A DNA stretch of 64,000 nt from an uncultured Bacteroidales bacterium (GCA_903845055.1 CAIMWF010000034.1:18150-82149); one strand, 5' to 3'; positions 9,251-18,490 are shown, numbered from the stretch's first letter. Made by a program: numbers and translations. The notes: generated from the sequence alone by a model not told the origin.

Positions 9251-9337
9251 GGTTGATCAGTTTTTTGCATCCCTCCCATGCTTATCATGACAAATCGTTC
9301 CTGACTGGACTGCCGGAAGGGGTTCGGGTTATATTTT

Positions 9338-9850
9338 TCAAAGATAATATGCAATCGCATTCCGGGCACAAAGCAACCGGTCGGGGCCGGAACCGCGAAT
9401 GACGGCAAAGGGAAACTTCCTCGTTGTCAGCTCCTCCAGGTAGATGTCAAATAAAAACTGGCGCTGGCCGGGGTGTTCACGCAGGGGGTCGTATTCCCAG
9501 GGCAGGTCGATGTCGCACAGGAGGTGAAGATCGTACCGGTGACTGTTTACCGCATGTTCGATCCAGGGGTCGCACCGGCTATATTTCACATCGCTCCATA
9601 TTTTCGTCACCAGCATGTCGGTATCGCAGAACAGGTACCTATTTGCATAGCTTTTCATGATCCGTTCCTGGTTCAGCTGCCCCCGGGCGATGTCGGCAAT
9701 GTCGTGCTCCTCGTATGGGCGGCCCAGTTTTTCAAGGAATTCACGTGCATATTCGGGAACCCAGGCCGTTTTGAAAGATGCTGCCAGTTGTTCGGCCAGC
9801 ACTGATTTTCCTGTTGATTCAGGACCGGTGATCGCAACTTTCAGGATCAT
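9338..9850 (-). CDS. NadR-type ribosylnicotinamide kinase (P-loop ATPase)
   Basis: 170 aa. It has the NadR C-terminal kinase domain: Walker A GPESTGKSVL near the N-terminus, then EYAREFLEKLGRPYEEHDI and FCDTDMLVTKIWSDV, which match the nicotinamide riboside kinase part of NadR. It would phosphorylate nicotinamide riboside to NMN. The ATG at 9850 shares the ATGA overlap with the stop of pnuC just upstream, a strong sign of translational coupling and the reason for choosing this start. The N-terminal adenylyltransferase and repressor domains of enteric NadR are absent, so NMN must be adenylated by another enzyme. With PnuC it forms an uptake-and-trap pair. Confidence 0.88.
   Translation of the reverse strand: MILKVAITGPESTGKSVLAEQLAASFKTAWVPEYAREFLEKLGRPYEEHDIADIARGQLNQERIMKSYANRYLFCDTDMLVTKIWSDVKYSRCDPWIEHAVNSHRYDLHLLCDIDLPWEYDPLREHPGQRQFLFDIYLEELTTRKFPFAVIRGSGPDRLLCARNAIAYYL
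9339..9346 (-). promoter_or_regulatory. -7 box for the glycan operon, inside the end of the upstream gene
   Basis: The minus strand reads TATCTTTG, exact TAnnTTTG. It overlaps the last codons and stop of the NadR-type kinase gene (reading Tyr-Leu-stop), leaving a leader of about 85 bases before the GT4 ATG at 9250. Confidence 0.5.
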
Positions 9851-10443
9851 GCGGCCAGTTTTGTCCTCCATTCCCTGAACCCGAGAACGGCGATGATGGT
9901 GAATACGAGGTACTGGAAACTGCTGAAATAAAGTCCTTCCCACGCGCACAGCCCGATCATCACCGTATCGGCTGAAATCCACAGGATCCAGTTCTCGATC
10001 TTTTTCCGCGAGAGAAGCCACTGAGCGACAATATAAACGGCAGTGGTCGCCGCATCCCACGACGGAATCGTGCTTGCAGTGTATTTAACCAGCACGATCC
10101 TGATGATGATGAAAAATACAACAACGGCAATACTATTGATTAAGAGCTCCGTCCGCGAACATTTTGAAATCCGGATCCTGTTGTCGTCCTGGTCTTTCCT
10201 TGTCCAGTTGTACCATCCGTAAACGCTCATCAGGAAGAAAAATCCGTTGATGGCCGCATTGGCATAGAGCCGGGCCACAAAGAAAATATAAACGTAAATC
10301 AGGACATTGACGATCCCCACCGGAAAGGCGACCACACTCTCCTTTTTCATGCACCATACACAGAACAACCCGAAGGCGACGGCGACAAGTTCAAGAACGC
10401 TGGTCTGAAAGGGCCCGATCTGAAAACACGCAGTTAAATCCAT
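9847..10443 (-). CDS. pnuC: Nicotinamide riboside transporter PnuC
   Basis: 198 aa with about seven hydrophobic helices in the PnuC/SWEET-like arrangement. Characteristic stretches are FGLFCVWCMKKESVVAFPVGIVNVLIYVYIF near the N-terminus (residues 24-54), the MSVYGWYNW motif and the C-terminal GLYFSSFQYLVFTIIAVLGFREW. PnuC moves nicotinamide riboside across the inner membrane by facilitated diffusion; phosphorylation by the coupled downstream kinase traps it. The stop overlaps the kinase start by four bases. A TACCTTTG promoter box ends only five bases before the ATG, so the mRNA may be nearly leaderless. Confidence 0.92.
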   Translation of the reverse strand: MDLTACFQIGPFQTSVLELVAVAFGLFCVWCMKKESVVAFPVGIVNVLIYVYIFFVARLYANAAINGFFFLMSVYGWYNWTRKDQDDNRIRISKCSRTELLINSIAVVVFFIIIRIVLVKYTASTIPSWDAATTAVYIVAQWLLSRKKIENWILWISADTVMIGLCAWEGLYFSSFQYLVFTIIAVLGFREWRTKLAA

Positions 10444-10448
10444 GGGTG

Positions 10449-10456
10449 CAAAGGTA
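10449..10456 (-). promoter_or_regulatory. -7 box very close to the pnuC start
   Basis: Minus strand TACCTTTG, exact TAnnTTTG, with five bases (CACCC) between the box and the pnuC ATG. If used, the transcript would have almost no 5' leader. Confidence 0.5.
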
Positions 10457-10496
10457 GTATTTATAGGATAAAGCGTTCACATAATGATGGCAACCT

Positions 10497-10530
10497 TTGT
10501 GGATTGGTATCGTAAAACAGATTACATTTG
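10497..10530 (+). promoter_or_regulatory. Promoter of the antiporter gene (TTG ... TACATTTG)
   Basis: The -7 box TACATTTG lies at 10523-10530, with a TTG at 10497-10499 in the -33 region. It rules out an in-frame TTG codon at 10528 as the start, because that codon is part of the box; the ATG at 10555 is 24 bases downstream. Confidence 0.6.
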
Positions 10531-10554
10531 CAGCCGAATTCAGGAATTCACCCC

Positions 10555-11808
10555 ATGTTCCACATTGTCCATTATCAGCTTCCATTTATCGTAACGCTGC
10601 TGATATTGCTGCTGACTGCCAAACTGCTGGGGGAACTGGCCGAACGGTTCCGTCAGCCCTCCATGATCGGCGAAGTGATCGCCGGGGTGATCCTGGGTCC
10701 CTCCCTCCTGAATATCATACCAGGCCCCGGCGAAGTAAAGGTGATCGCTGAACTGGGGGTGTTCATGCTGATCGTCCTGGCCGGGATGGAGATCGAGGTG
10801 GAAGAGATCAGGAATTCCATCCGGGGAAAAAACATATGGATCGCACTGCTCGGGTTCCTTGTACCCATGGCGAGCGGGATCACCATCGGCCTGTTTTACC
10901 ATTTCACCAACACCTTCACGATTTTCCTGGGGCTGTGCATCGCCATCACCGCCCTCCCGGTAAGCATCCGGATCCTGATGGACCTGGGGAAGCTGAATAC
11001 CGATGTCGGGCAGCGGATCATATCGGCGGCCATCTTCAACGACATCGTCGCCCTCCTGATCCTGGGCGTCATCCTTGACTTCAACGACGAAACAAAAAAC
11101 ATCCGTGACCTTACGATCTCGGTCATCATCACCATCGTAAAACTGGGTGTGTTCACCGCGGTGCTGATATTCGCCTATCACTTTTTCAAACTTGCCAAAC
11201 GCAAAGTGAATGTCTTCAACCCCCGTGTCAACAGATTTTTCCGTTATTTGCGCGGCAAGGAATCGCTTTTCGCCTTCGTGATCCTTTTTGTGCTGATCTT
11301 CTCCAGCATTGCCGAACTGCTGGGGCTCCATTTCGTGGTAGGGGCCTTTTTCGGCGCCATCCTGATTCCACGGAGCATGTTCGCCAACCGTGATTTTGAA
11401 AGGGTACAGCGAAGCATTTCGGGGATCACCATGGGCTTCCTGGCCCCGATTTTTTTCGCCACCATGGGGATCTCTTTCAATTTCCAGTCGATGACCGACT
11501 GGGGCCTGCTCTCCGTGGTCCTGGCAGCCTCCTTTTTCAGCAAGATTTTCGGCGGGTACCTGGGCGGACGGCTTGCCGGGTTCGACCGGAACAAATCGGT
11601 CACCCTGGGGCTCGGGCTGAACGCCCGCGGCATCATGGAGCTGGTTATCGCCAACATTGCCCTGGCCAAGGGGTTTATCGACGTATCTGTTTTTTCGATC
11701 CTGGTGCTGATGGCCCTGCTCACCACCATCATCACGCCGTTTCTGCTGAATGAAGGCTTTATGCTGATCGACATGAACAAGGGGCCGGGTCGCAATACTT
11801 ATACATAA
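10555..11808 (+). CDS. Cation:proton antiporter, CPA2 family
   Basis: 417 aa from the ATG at 10555, with about 12-13 membrane helices. The family stretch RQPSMIGEVIAGVILGPSLL follows the first helix, then ELGVFMLIVLAGMEIEVEEI and an AITALPVSIRIL helix. The later helices carry ISAAIFNDIVALLIL, where the Asn-Asp pair is the ion-binding site known in this family (ND in place of the DD of NhaA-type proteins). Members exchange Na+ or K+ for H+. No TrkA-N or USP domain follows the membrane part, so this is the short form. It begins a run of ion-transport genes on the plus strand. Na+ versus K+ specificity cannot be told. Confidence 0.85.
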   Translation: MFHIVHYQLPFIVTLLILLLTAKLLGELAERFRQPSMIGEVIAGVILGPSLLNIIPGPGEVKVIAELGVFMLIVLAGMEIEVEEIRNSIRGKNIWIALLGFLVPMASGITIGLFYHFTNTFTIFLGLCIAITALPVSIRILMDLGKLNTDVGQRIISAAIFNDIVALLILGVILDFNDETKNIRDLTISVIITIVKLGVFTAVLIFAYHFFKLAKRKVNVFNPRVNRFFRYLRGKESLFAFVILFVLIFSSIAELLGLHFVVGAFFGAILIPRSMFANRDFERVQRSISGITMGFLAPIFFATMGISFNFQSMTDWGLLSVVLAASFFSKIFGGYLGGRLAGFDRNKSVTLGLGLNARGIMELVIANIALAKGFIDVSVFSILVLMALLTTIITPFLLNEGFMLIDMNKGPGRNTYT

Positions 11809-11900
11809 TTTTTAACAATGACTTGCCGGTCGGGATTTTCTTGTTAATTTTCCGCACTGATCCATGCAACCCCCATTCGCTATAAACTAACGTTTGCATC

Positions 11901-13316
11901 ATGTTTGGTCTCGACACCTCCTATACCATATTGCTGCTGATCTGTTTGCTTGCCGCCGCGGCCTTTGAGTTCATCAACGGTTTCCATGATACGGCAAATG
12001 CAGTAGCCACGGTCATCTACACGCACTCATTGAAACCAACCACGGCGGTGATCTGGTCGGGGTTCTGGAATTTCATCGGAGTGAATGTCGGGGGAATCGC
12101 CGTTGCCATGGGGATTGTAAACCTGCTCCCCACAGAGGTCCTGATCGACCAGAATCTTATGCATAATATTTCAATGATAGCTTCGCTCATCGCCACGGCC
12201 ATCATCTGGAACCTGGCCACCTGGTACATCGGCATCCCCTGCAGCAGTTCTCATACATTGTATGGATCTATATTCGGTGTGGGGCTAGCCTTCATGCTTT
12301 TACCCGGCAGTCATTCGGTCGCCCTCAACTGGCAAAAGGTTTTTGATGTCGGGTTGTCGTTGCTCATATCCCCGGTATTCGGATTCGGGCTGGCATTGCT
12401 GCTCATGTTCATTCTTCGGAAAACAGTAAAGAACAAAATGATATTCAAGGAGCCGCCTGCCAAAAAAGCTCCCCCGATGTGGATCCGCAGCATCCTGATC
12501 CTCACGTGCACCAGCGTTTCCTATGCCCACGGGTCAAACGACGGGCAAAAGGGTGTCGGCTTGATCATGCTGATACTGATTGGCTTCGCACCTTCCTTTT
12601 TTGCGATTGACCGCAGTAAGAAAGCGGAAGACCTCCTTTCGGAGACGAAGAAAATAGAATGGACCATTAAAAAGATGGACACCAATTTCCTGAATGCTGA
12701 AAACCGGAAAAACCACCAGATTGTACTGCATGACCTGCAAATGATCAAAACGGAGATAAACGGTGTTGCTTCATTTGACAAACTTGACAAGTCTGTCAAT
12801 TTCAAAATCAGGAAAGCCATCCTGTCCGTGTCGAAAAAATCAGAAAGTATCGTAAAGAACCTTGCTGAAACACGAAAAACCAGCGTCAACCCTGCTGTTC
12901 TTGCCGTGTTGTCCTCGAACCTTAAAAAATTCAGGTCGAATACCGAATATTCCCCCAGGTGGGTGATTCTCCTGGTATCCGTTTCCCTTGGCTTTGGAAC
13001 CATGATCGGGTGGAAGCGGATTGTAGTCACCATCGGCGAGAAGATCGGCAAAACCCACCTGACCTACGCCCAGGGAGCCGTTGCTGAGATTATCGCTGCA
13101 AGTACAATCGGGGTGTCCTCCCAGTTTGGCCTGCCAGTAAGTACCACGCATGTTTTATCGTCAGGCATCGCTGGTACCATGGTTGCCGGCAGCGGAAAAC
13201 AAAACCTGAGGATGGGCACGGTGAAAAACATCCTGATGGCCTGGCTGATCACAATACCCGTTACCATCCTGCTGTCGGGCCTCCTCTTTTTCATCCTCCG
13301 TATGATCTTTAAATAG
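11901..13316 (+). CDS. pit: Inorganic phosphate transporter, Pit (PiT/SLC20) family
   Basis: 471 aa inner-membrane symporter. The duplicated PiT signature is present twice: GFHDTANAVATVIYTHSLKP near residue 28 and SYAHGSNDGQKGVGLIML near residue 213, with the matching C-terminal GLPVSTTHVLSSGIAGTM. Between about residues 233 and 340 lies a charged, soluble stretch predicted as helical (KKAEDLLSETKKIEWTIKKM and following), a cytoplasmic insert seen in many bacterial Pit proteins. It takes up phosphate, usually as a metal-phosphate complex with H+. DedA follows six bases after the stop, so the two are likely co-transcribed. A PhoU-like regulator is not next to it. Confidence 0.9.
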   Translation: MFGLDTSYTILLLICLLAAAAFEFINGFHDTANAVATVIYTHSLKPTTAVIWSGFWNFIGVNVGGIAVAMGIVNLLPTEVLIDQNLMHNISMIASLIATAIIWNLATWYIGIPCSSSHTLYGSIFGVGLAFMLLPGSHSVALNWQKVFDVGLSLLISPVFGFGLALLLMFILRKTVKNKMIFKEPPAKKAPPMWIRSILILTCTSVSYAHGSNDGQKGVGLIMLILIGFAPSFFAIDRSKKAEDLLSETKKIEWTIKKMDTNFLNAENRKNHQIVLHDLQMIKTEINGVASFDKLDKSVNFKIRKAILSVSKKSESIVKNLAETRKTSVNPAVLAVLSSNLKKFRSNTEYSPRWVILLVSVSLGFGTMIGWKRIVVTIGEKIGKTHLTYAQGAVAEIIAASTIGVSSQFGLPVSTTHVLSSGIAGTMVAGSGKQNLRMGTVKNILMAWLITIPVTILLSGLLFFILRMIFK

Positions 13317-13322
13317 CAATTT

Positions 13323-14009
13323 ATGATTGAATTCCTGAAGAACTTCATCGATATCATCCTGCACATCGATATTCACCTCTTTAACTGGGTCAGTGAGTAT
13401 CATACCTGGACCTACCTGATCCTGTTCGCGATCATCTTCATGGAAACGGGATTGGTGGTGACCCCTTTCCTGCCGGGCGATTCGCTCCTGTTTGCAGCCG
13501 GGATGGTGGCCGCCGGCAACATGCCCGCCGCCACAGCTGCCGCCACCACCGGGCACCCGCTGAGCATCGTGATCCTGATCCTGCTGCTCATCTGTGCAGC
13601 CTTCGGGGGTGACAATACCAACTATGCCGTCGGCAGGCTCCTGGGGAAAACGGTCTATGAGAAAAACTACCGGCTCATCCGGCGCGATTACCTGGACAGA
13701 ACCCATGCTTTCTATGAAAAACACGGCGGGAAAACCCTGATCATCGCCCGTTTCATGCCCATCATCCGCACCTTCGCGCCCTTTGTTGCCGGCGTCGGCA
13801 CCATGCGCTACCTGAGGTTCATCTCCTTCAGCATCATCGGCAACGTGTTATGGGTCGTCTCCTTCAGCCTGGCAGGCTATTTTTTCGGGAACATCCCTTT
13901 TGTGAAACACAATTTCACCCTTGTCATCCTCGGCATCATCTTCATTTCGCTGATGCCCATGATCATTGCCGTGATCAAAAACCTTCTTTCAAAAAAGAGT
14001 GCGGGCTGA
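13323..14009 (+). CDS. DedA/SNARE-associated (VTT) family membrane protein
   Basis: 228 aa with five or six hydrophobic segments. DedA markers are FMETGLVVTPFLPGDSLLF (near residue 39), the GGDNTNYAVGRLLG stretch and FYEKHGGKTLIIARFMPIIRTFAPFVAGVGTM, which includes the conserved acidic and arginine residues needed for proton-linked function. DedA proteins are required for envelope integrity; recent work on the family points to transport of undecaprenyl phosphate or phospholipid across the inner membrane. It lies six bases after pit, and a kup gene with its own promoter box follows. Which lipid this member handles is not known. Confidence 0.9.
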   Translation: MIEFLKNFIDIILHIDIHLFNWVSEYHTWTYLILFAIIFMETGLVVTPFLPGDSLLFAAGMVAAGNMPAATAAATTGHPLSIVILILLLICAAFGGDNTNYAVGRLLGKTVYEKNYRLIRRDYLDRTHAFYEKHGGKTLIIARFMPIIRTFAPFVAGVGTMRYLRFISFSIIGNVLWVVSFSLAGYFFGNIPFVKHNFTLVILGIIFISLMPMIIAVIKNLLSKKSAG

Positions 14010-14091
14010 CGCCCATCCCGGGCATCCGTCACCATGACCGCCTCACAAGACCGGTGGAGGAAGATCCAACAGAATTATCTTAAAAAAGAAT

Positions 14092-14099
14092 TACCTTTG
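14092..14099 (+). promoter_or_regulatory. -7 box for kup
   Basis: TACCTTTG, exact TAnnTTTG, 36 bases before the kup ATG. It lies in the 126-base gap after the DedA gene, so kup can be transcribed on its own. Confidence 0.55.
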
Positions 14100-14135
14100 C
14101 ACGCTGTAAATTAAACAGGTACATCCTATCAACAC

Positions 14136-16103
14136 ATGAGCAGTCCCCGTCAGAAATCACATGCACAGGCAATATCGGCTGCTGGTTTGCTGATCACCCT
14201 CGGTATCATTTATGGAGATATCGGGACGTCGCCGCTCTATGTCATGAAGGCCATTGTCGGGGGTGCCAGTTCCATAACCGCGCCCTTTATCATGGGAGGA
14301 TTGTCCTGCATTTTCTGGACCCTGACCCTGCAAACGACCGTCAAATACATCATCATCACCCTGCGTGCCGACAACAACGGGGAGGGAGGCATCTTCTCCC
14401 TGTTCGCCCTGATCAGGAAGCGGGCCAAGTGGGCGTACCTTTTTGCCATCATCGGAGGCAGCACACTGCTGGCCGACGGTGTGATCACCCCGTCCATCAC
14501 GATTGTTTCGGCGGTTGAGGGACTTTTAAACGTGAACCCGCGGATCCCGGTGATCCCCATCGTGATCCTGATCATCACCGGCCTGTTCTTCGTCCAGAAA
14601 TTCGGAACCAAAGCAGTGGGCGAATCGTTCGGTCCCATCATGTTCATCTGGTTCGCCATGCTTGGCGTGCTCGGGTTTTCCCAGATCGTCAAAAGTCCCA
14701 TGATCCTCAAAGCGATCGACCCTCATTATGCCTACGTTTTCCTTACGAAATACCCGCAGGGGTTCCTGCTCCTTGGGGCGGTCTTTCTTTGCACCACGGG
14801 GGCGGAGGCGCTTTACTCTGATCTGGGGCACTGCGGGCTGAAAAACATCCGCATCACCTGGGTTTATGTTAAAATTACACTGCTGCTCAACTATTTCGGA
14901 CAGGGTTCATGGATCCTGCTGAATTCCGACAACGTCACCGAATGGACCAACCCCTTTTTTGCCATCATGCCCCACTGGTTCCTCATCATCGGGATCATGA
15001 TATCGACCGCTGCCGCCATCATTGCCAGCCAGGCCCTCATCAGCGGGTCCTTTACGCTGATCAGCGAGGCCATCCAGCTTAATTTCTGGCCAAAGATCAA
15101 GATCAACTATCCCACCAACATCAAGGGACAGATGTACATCTCAAGCATCAACTGGATGCTCTATTTTTCCTGCCTGTTCGTGGTGCTCTGGTTCCAGCGC
15201 TCCTCCAACATGGAGGCCGCCTATGGCCTGTCGATCACGATCACCATGCTGATGACCACCTGCCTGCTCGGCATCTACCTGTTTTACAGAAAGGTGCCCG
15301 TTTACGTCATCATTGTCTTCCTGTTTGTGTACCTGTCGATCGAGGGCTCCTTCCTGGTCGCCAACCTGAACAAATTCCTGCACGGAGGATGGTTCACGAT
15401 CATGCTGGGCGGTTTCCTGCTGATGATCATGTACGTGTGGTTCAGCGGACGGAAGATCAAGAACAGCTTTATTGAATTTTTAAAGATTGAAAACTATGCG
15501 GATGTGATCAGTGAACTGAGCCATGATCAGACCGTTCCAAAATATGCCACCAACCTGGTTTTCCTGACCAAGGCCAACAAAGTGACCGATGTTGAATCAA
15601 AGATCATCTACTCTATTCTCAACAAGCACCCCAAGCGCGCCGACCTTTACTGGATGCTGCATGTGGATATCCTCGACGAGCCCCATGTGCTCGAATACAA
15701 GATCACCCACATCATCCCGGGGATCATGATCAAGGTTGATTTCAAGATCGGTTTCAAGGTACAGCCGCGGGTGAACCTCTTTTTCAGGCAGGTGCTCGAG
15801 GAGATGAGCCACAACCAGGAGATCGACCTGCTGAGCCGGTATTCCTCGCTGCGGAAATATCATGTATCGGCCGACTTCCGGTTCGTGGTCATCGACCGCA
15901 TTCAAAACTATGATTTTGATTTCCCGCCGAAGGAACAGTTCATCATGGATCTCTATTCCATATTCAAGAGATTCGGTATCAGCGAGGTAAGAGCGTTGGG
16001 GCTGGATACGAGCAATGTTACGGTTGAGACCGTTCCTCTTTATGTCGACAAGGAGATTCCCATCCTGCTGTCGCGGAATGACCAGACAAAACGGATGGGC
16101 TGA
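14136..16103 (+). CDS. kup: Kup-type low-affinity K+ uptake protein
   Basis: 655 aa K+/H+ symporter of the KUP/HAK family. The N-terminal motif LGIIYGDIGTSPLYVMK is diagnostic; LRADNNGEGGIFSLFALI and GGSTLLADGVITPSITIVSAVEGL follow. About 12 membrane helices reach to residue 440, and the remaining 215 residues form the cytoplasmic domain ending FGISEVRALGLDTSNVTVETVPLYVDKE. Length is standard. It ends ten bases from the convergent transketolase C-terminal gene. With the antiporter, Pit and DedA genes it forms a five-and-a-half-kilobase block of inner-membrane transporters, though separate promoters suggest separate control. Confidence 0.95.
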   Translation: MSSPRQKSHAQAISAAGLLITLGIIYGDIGTSPLYVMKAIVGGASSITAPFIMGGLSCIFWTLTLQTTVKYIIITLRADNNGEGGIFSLFALIRKRAKWAYLFAIIGGSTLLADGVITPSITIVSAVEGLLNVNPRIPVIPIVILIITGLFFVQKFGTKAVGESFGPIMFIWFAMLGVLGFSQIVKSPMILKAIDPHYAYVFLTKYPQGFLLLGAVFLCTTGAEALYSDLGHCGLKNIRITWVYVKITLLLNYFGQGSWILLNSDNVTEWTNPFFAIMPHWFLIIGIMISTAAAIIASQALISGSFTLISEAIQLNFWPKIKINYPTNIKGQMYISSINWMLYFSCLFVVLWFQRSSNMEAAYGLSITITMLMTTCLLGIYLFYRKVPVYVIIVFLFVYLSIEGSFLVANLNKFLHGGWFTIMLGGFLLMIMYVWFSGRKIKNSFIEFLKIENYADVISELSHDQTVPKYATNLVFLTKANKVTDVESKIIYSILNKHPKRADLYWMLHVDILDEPHVLEYKITHIIPGIMIKVDFKIGFKVQPRVNLFFRQVLEEMSHNQEIDLLSRYSSLRKYHVSADFRFVVIDRIQNYDFDFPPKEQFIMDLYSIFKRFGISEVRALGLDTSNVTVETVPLYVDKEIPILLSRNDQTKRMG

Positions 16104-16113
16104 CCCCCCATCG

Positions 16114-17067
16114 TTATTTTCTTGCGATTGCCTTGATTGCCGCCTCAACGATGTCGGGAACATCGAGCCCGTATTTTTTCAGCAATTCCTCAGGTTTTCC
16201 GCTCTGGCCGAAGCGGTCGTCGACCGCCACCATTTCCATGGGTGCGGGATGCATGCGGCCAAGCAGCTGCGCGATGCTGTCGCCGAGTCCGCCGTTCCGC
16301 AGGTGTTCCTCCGCCGAAACAACACAACCGGTCTTCCTTACCGAGGAAAGGATCGCTGCGTCATCAAGTGGTTTGATGGTGTGAATGTTGATCACCTCGG
16401 CGCTGATCCCTTGCTCTTCCAGGAGTTTGCAGGCCTGCAGGGCATTCCATACCATATGGCCTGTGGCAAAGATGGAGACATCCGACCCCTCATTGAATAA
16501 CAGCGCCTTCCCGATGACGAACGGCTGATCAGCCGGTGTGAAATTCGGCCATTTGGGCCGGCCGAACCTCAGGTAAACAGGCCCCATGTGGCCGGCGATC
16601 GCGAGGGTTGCCGCCCTGGTCTGGTTAAAATCGCAGGGGTTGATCACGGTCATGTTGGGCAGCATCTTCATCAGGCCGATGTCCTCCATGATCTGGTGCG
16701 TGGCGCCGTCTTCGCCAAGGGTAAGCCCGGCGTGCGAGGCGCATATCTTGACATTCTTTTCAGAATACGCAATGGACTGGCGGATCTGGTCGTACACCCT
16801 CCCGGTCGAGAAATTTGCAAAGGTCCCGGTAAAAGGGATTTTTCCGCCGATGGTCATCCCGGAGGCGACGCCCATCATGTTTGCCTCGGCAATTCCAACC
16901 TGGAAAAACCGTTCGGGGAATGCTGCCGCAAAGGCATCCATTTTGAGCGACCCGGTAAGATCGGCGCACAACGCCACCACATTCGGGTTCTGACGGCCGA
17001 GTTCAAGCAGCGCTTCTCCAAACCCTGACCGGGTATCTTTGGAACCCTGATTTGTATATTCTGTCAT
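16114..17067 (-). CDS. Transketolase, C-terminal subunit (split enzyme)
   Basis: 317 aa. It holds the pyrimidine-binding and C-terminal domains of transketolase: GFGEALLELGRQNPNVVALCADLTGS, the catalytic-site Glu region GIAEANMMGVASGM, and the C-terminal HTIKPLDDAAILSS and GLGDSIAQLLG. It must pair with the thiamine-diphosphate domain encoded at 18525-19370 to move two-carbon units in the non-oxidative pentose phosphate route. Split transketolases are common in Bacteroidota, archaea and Firmicutes, usually with the halves adjacent. Here a VWA protein gene lies between them; it ends one base before this gene's ATG, so all three are likely one mRNA. Confidence 0.92.
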   Translation of the reverse strand: MTEYTNQGSKDTRSGFGEALLELGRQNPNVVALCADLTGSLKMDAFAAAFPERFFQVGIAEANMMGVASGMTIGGKIPFTGTFANFSTGRVYDQIRQSIAYSEKNVKICASHAGLTLGEDGATHQIMEDIGLMKMLPNMTVINPCDFNQTRAATLAIAGHMGPVYLRFGRPKWPNFTPADQPFVIGKALLFNEGSDVSIFATGHMVWNALQACKLLEEQGISAEVINIHTIKPLDDAAILSSVRKTGCVVSAEEHLRNGGLGDSIAQLLGRMHPAPMEMVAVDDRFGQSGKPEELLKKYGLDVPDIVEAAIKAIARK

Positions 17068-17068
17068 T

Positions 17069-18466
17069 TCAATTGGTATATAATTTCAAGTTGACGGTCT
17101 GCCCGGGTTCAACCCTGAACGATTTTTCGGTGGTATAGGATGACTGGTTCGAATATTTGGAACGGAAAACCACGCGGTAGTTACCCGGCTGCAGGTAGAG
17201 CGTCTCCTGCTGCTGCGGGTTGTCCCTGAGGTTGTAAAGCCATACCAGTTGGTTTTTATCCTCCTGGTAAAGGCTTCCGTACCCGTTCGTTGATTTCTGG
17301 ATCACCGCGATGCCGGGCATTGGCATTTCGACGGTGGTGGTATGGCTTTGTTTTATGTCGACGCTGTTTACCAGGATCCTGGGAAGGCAAAGGATTTCAA
17401 CATCATAGGAACCGGTGAGGTATTTCTCCGTCTGGTCAAACTGCTGCACCGTGAGGGTCTCATGCCCGTCGTGCCTGCGGATGATGCAGGGCAGGTATTT
17501 CAGGGTGCTGTTGCCTGTCGCCTTGAACGCAAGGTATCCCTGCGGGGCGTCGATCCCGACGATGTTGTGTTTGCCGGGTGTCAGTTTCACGGTATCCTTG
17601 AAAACCGGCGGAATGGTATGAACCACGATGTCGTAGGTGATGAGGGGGTCGATTTCAAGGGTGTCGGGCAGCCCCTTGTTGTTAAAGGAATGGATAAAAT
17701 TATATTTCGCGATCCCCGACAGGTGATCATAGAAGGTCATGTTGACATTTGTTTCGGTAGGCTTCCCGTAGGCGTCGAGCAGGTTTACCTGGATGCTGGT
17801 GGGGTTAAGCGACCGGGATATGATGATGTTCAGCGCATTGCGGAACTGGGTTTCATTGGATGCATCAAAATAGGTTCCGACGCACTCGAATCCTTCGCGG
17901 AAATTTTTCCCGATCCCGATGATGAAGGGTTTCAGCACGATCCCCATTTTCTGAAGGTCGAGGGATACGGCACAGGGATCGCCGCCGCATTCTTCAAGAC
18001 CGTCGGTGATGAGTATGATGATGTTCCGGCAGTTGTCGCAAGGCGGGAAATCCTTTGTGGCCTGCGACAGTGAAAAGGCGATCGGGGTGGTCCCTTTTGG
18101 CGTGATGATCTTCAGGACATGCTTGATCTTCGGCACATTGTCCTTCGCAAAGGGGACCTCCAGTTTGGTATCATTGCAGTCCTGCGGCGGGAACTGCTTC
18201 TGGTGGCCGTAAACCCGCAACGCAAGCTCCAGGTTGGGCTGGGTGCGCAGGCTGTCGAGGATCGAAGAAAACAGTTTTACCGCAATGTTGAATTTCGTGT
18301 CACTCTGCCACCGTCCGTACATGCTTTGGGAGGCATCGAACACAAAGAGAATCCGGGTGGTGGGTTTGGGCTTTCCCTGGTCCCTGGGCCCCTGGGCAAA
18401 GAGGTAGGATGAAAACAGCAGCATCAGCATGACCAAGCAGGTCCGGCCCGGTCCCCCTGAAAGCAT
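17069..18466 (-). CDS. Secreted von Willebrand factor A (VWA) domain protein
   Basis: 465 aa from the ATG at 18466. A signal peptide is clear: positively charged start, hydrophobic LVMLMLLFSSYLF, cut near FAQG. The VWA domain follows at once with an intact MIDAS: DASQS (DxSxS) in FVFDASQSMYGRW, the Thr in TPKGTTPIAF and the Asp in ITDGLEEC. The rest, about 250 residues, is beta-rich (carboxypeptidase-regulatory or Ig-like repeats suggested by PGKHNIVGIDAPQGYLAFKA and LQPGNYRVVF). Likely periplasmic or surface protein-protein contact. A longer form starting at a TTG at 18538 would translate the TTTCAGA array as its first residues and overlap tktN; the ATG is preferred because the signal peptide then stands at the N-terminus. 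Ligand unknown. Confidence 0.8.
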   Translation of the reverse strand: MLSGGPGRTCLVMLMLLFSSYLFAQGPRDQGKPKPTTRILFVFDASQSMYGRWQSDTKFNIAVKLFSSILDSLRTQPNLELALRVYGHQKQFPPQDCNDTKLEVPFAKDNVPKIKHVLKIITPKGTTPIAFSLSQATKDFPPCDNCRNIIILITDGLEECGGDPCAVSLDLQKMGIVLKPFIIGIGKNFREGFECVGTYFDASNETQFRNALNIIISRSLNPTSIQVNLLDAYGKPTETNVNMTFYDHLSGIAKYNFIHSFNNKGLPDTLEIDPLITYDIVVHTIPPVFKDTVKLTPGKHNIVGIDAPQGYLAFKATGNSTLKYLPCIIRRHDGHETLTVQQFDQTEKYLTGSYDVEILCLPRILVNSVDIKQSHTTTVEMPMPGIAVIQKSTNGYGSLYQEDKNQLVWLYNLRDNPQQQETLYLQPGNYRVVFRSKYSNQSSYTTEKSFRVEPGQTVNLKLYTN

Positions 18467-18490
18467 GCGCCTCAGACGTCCCGCTATCAA

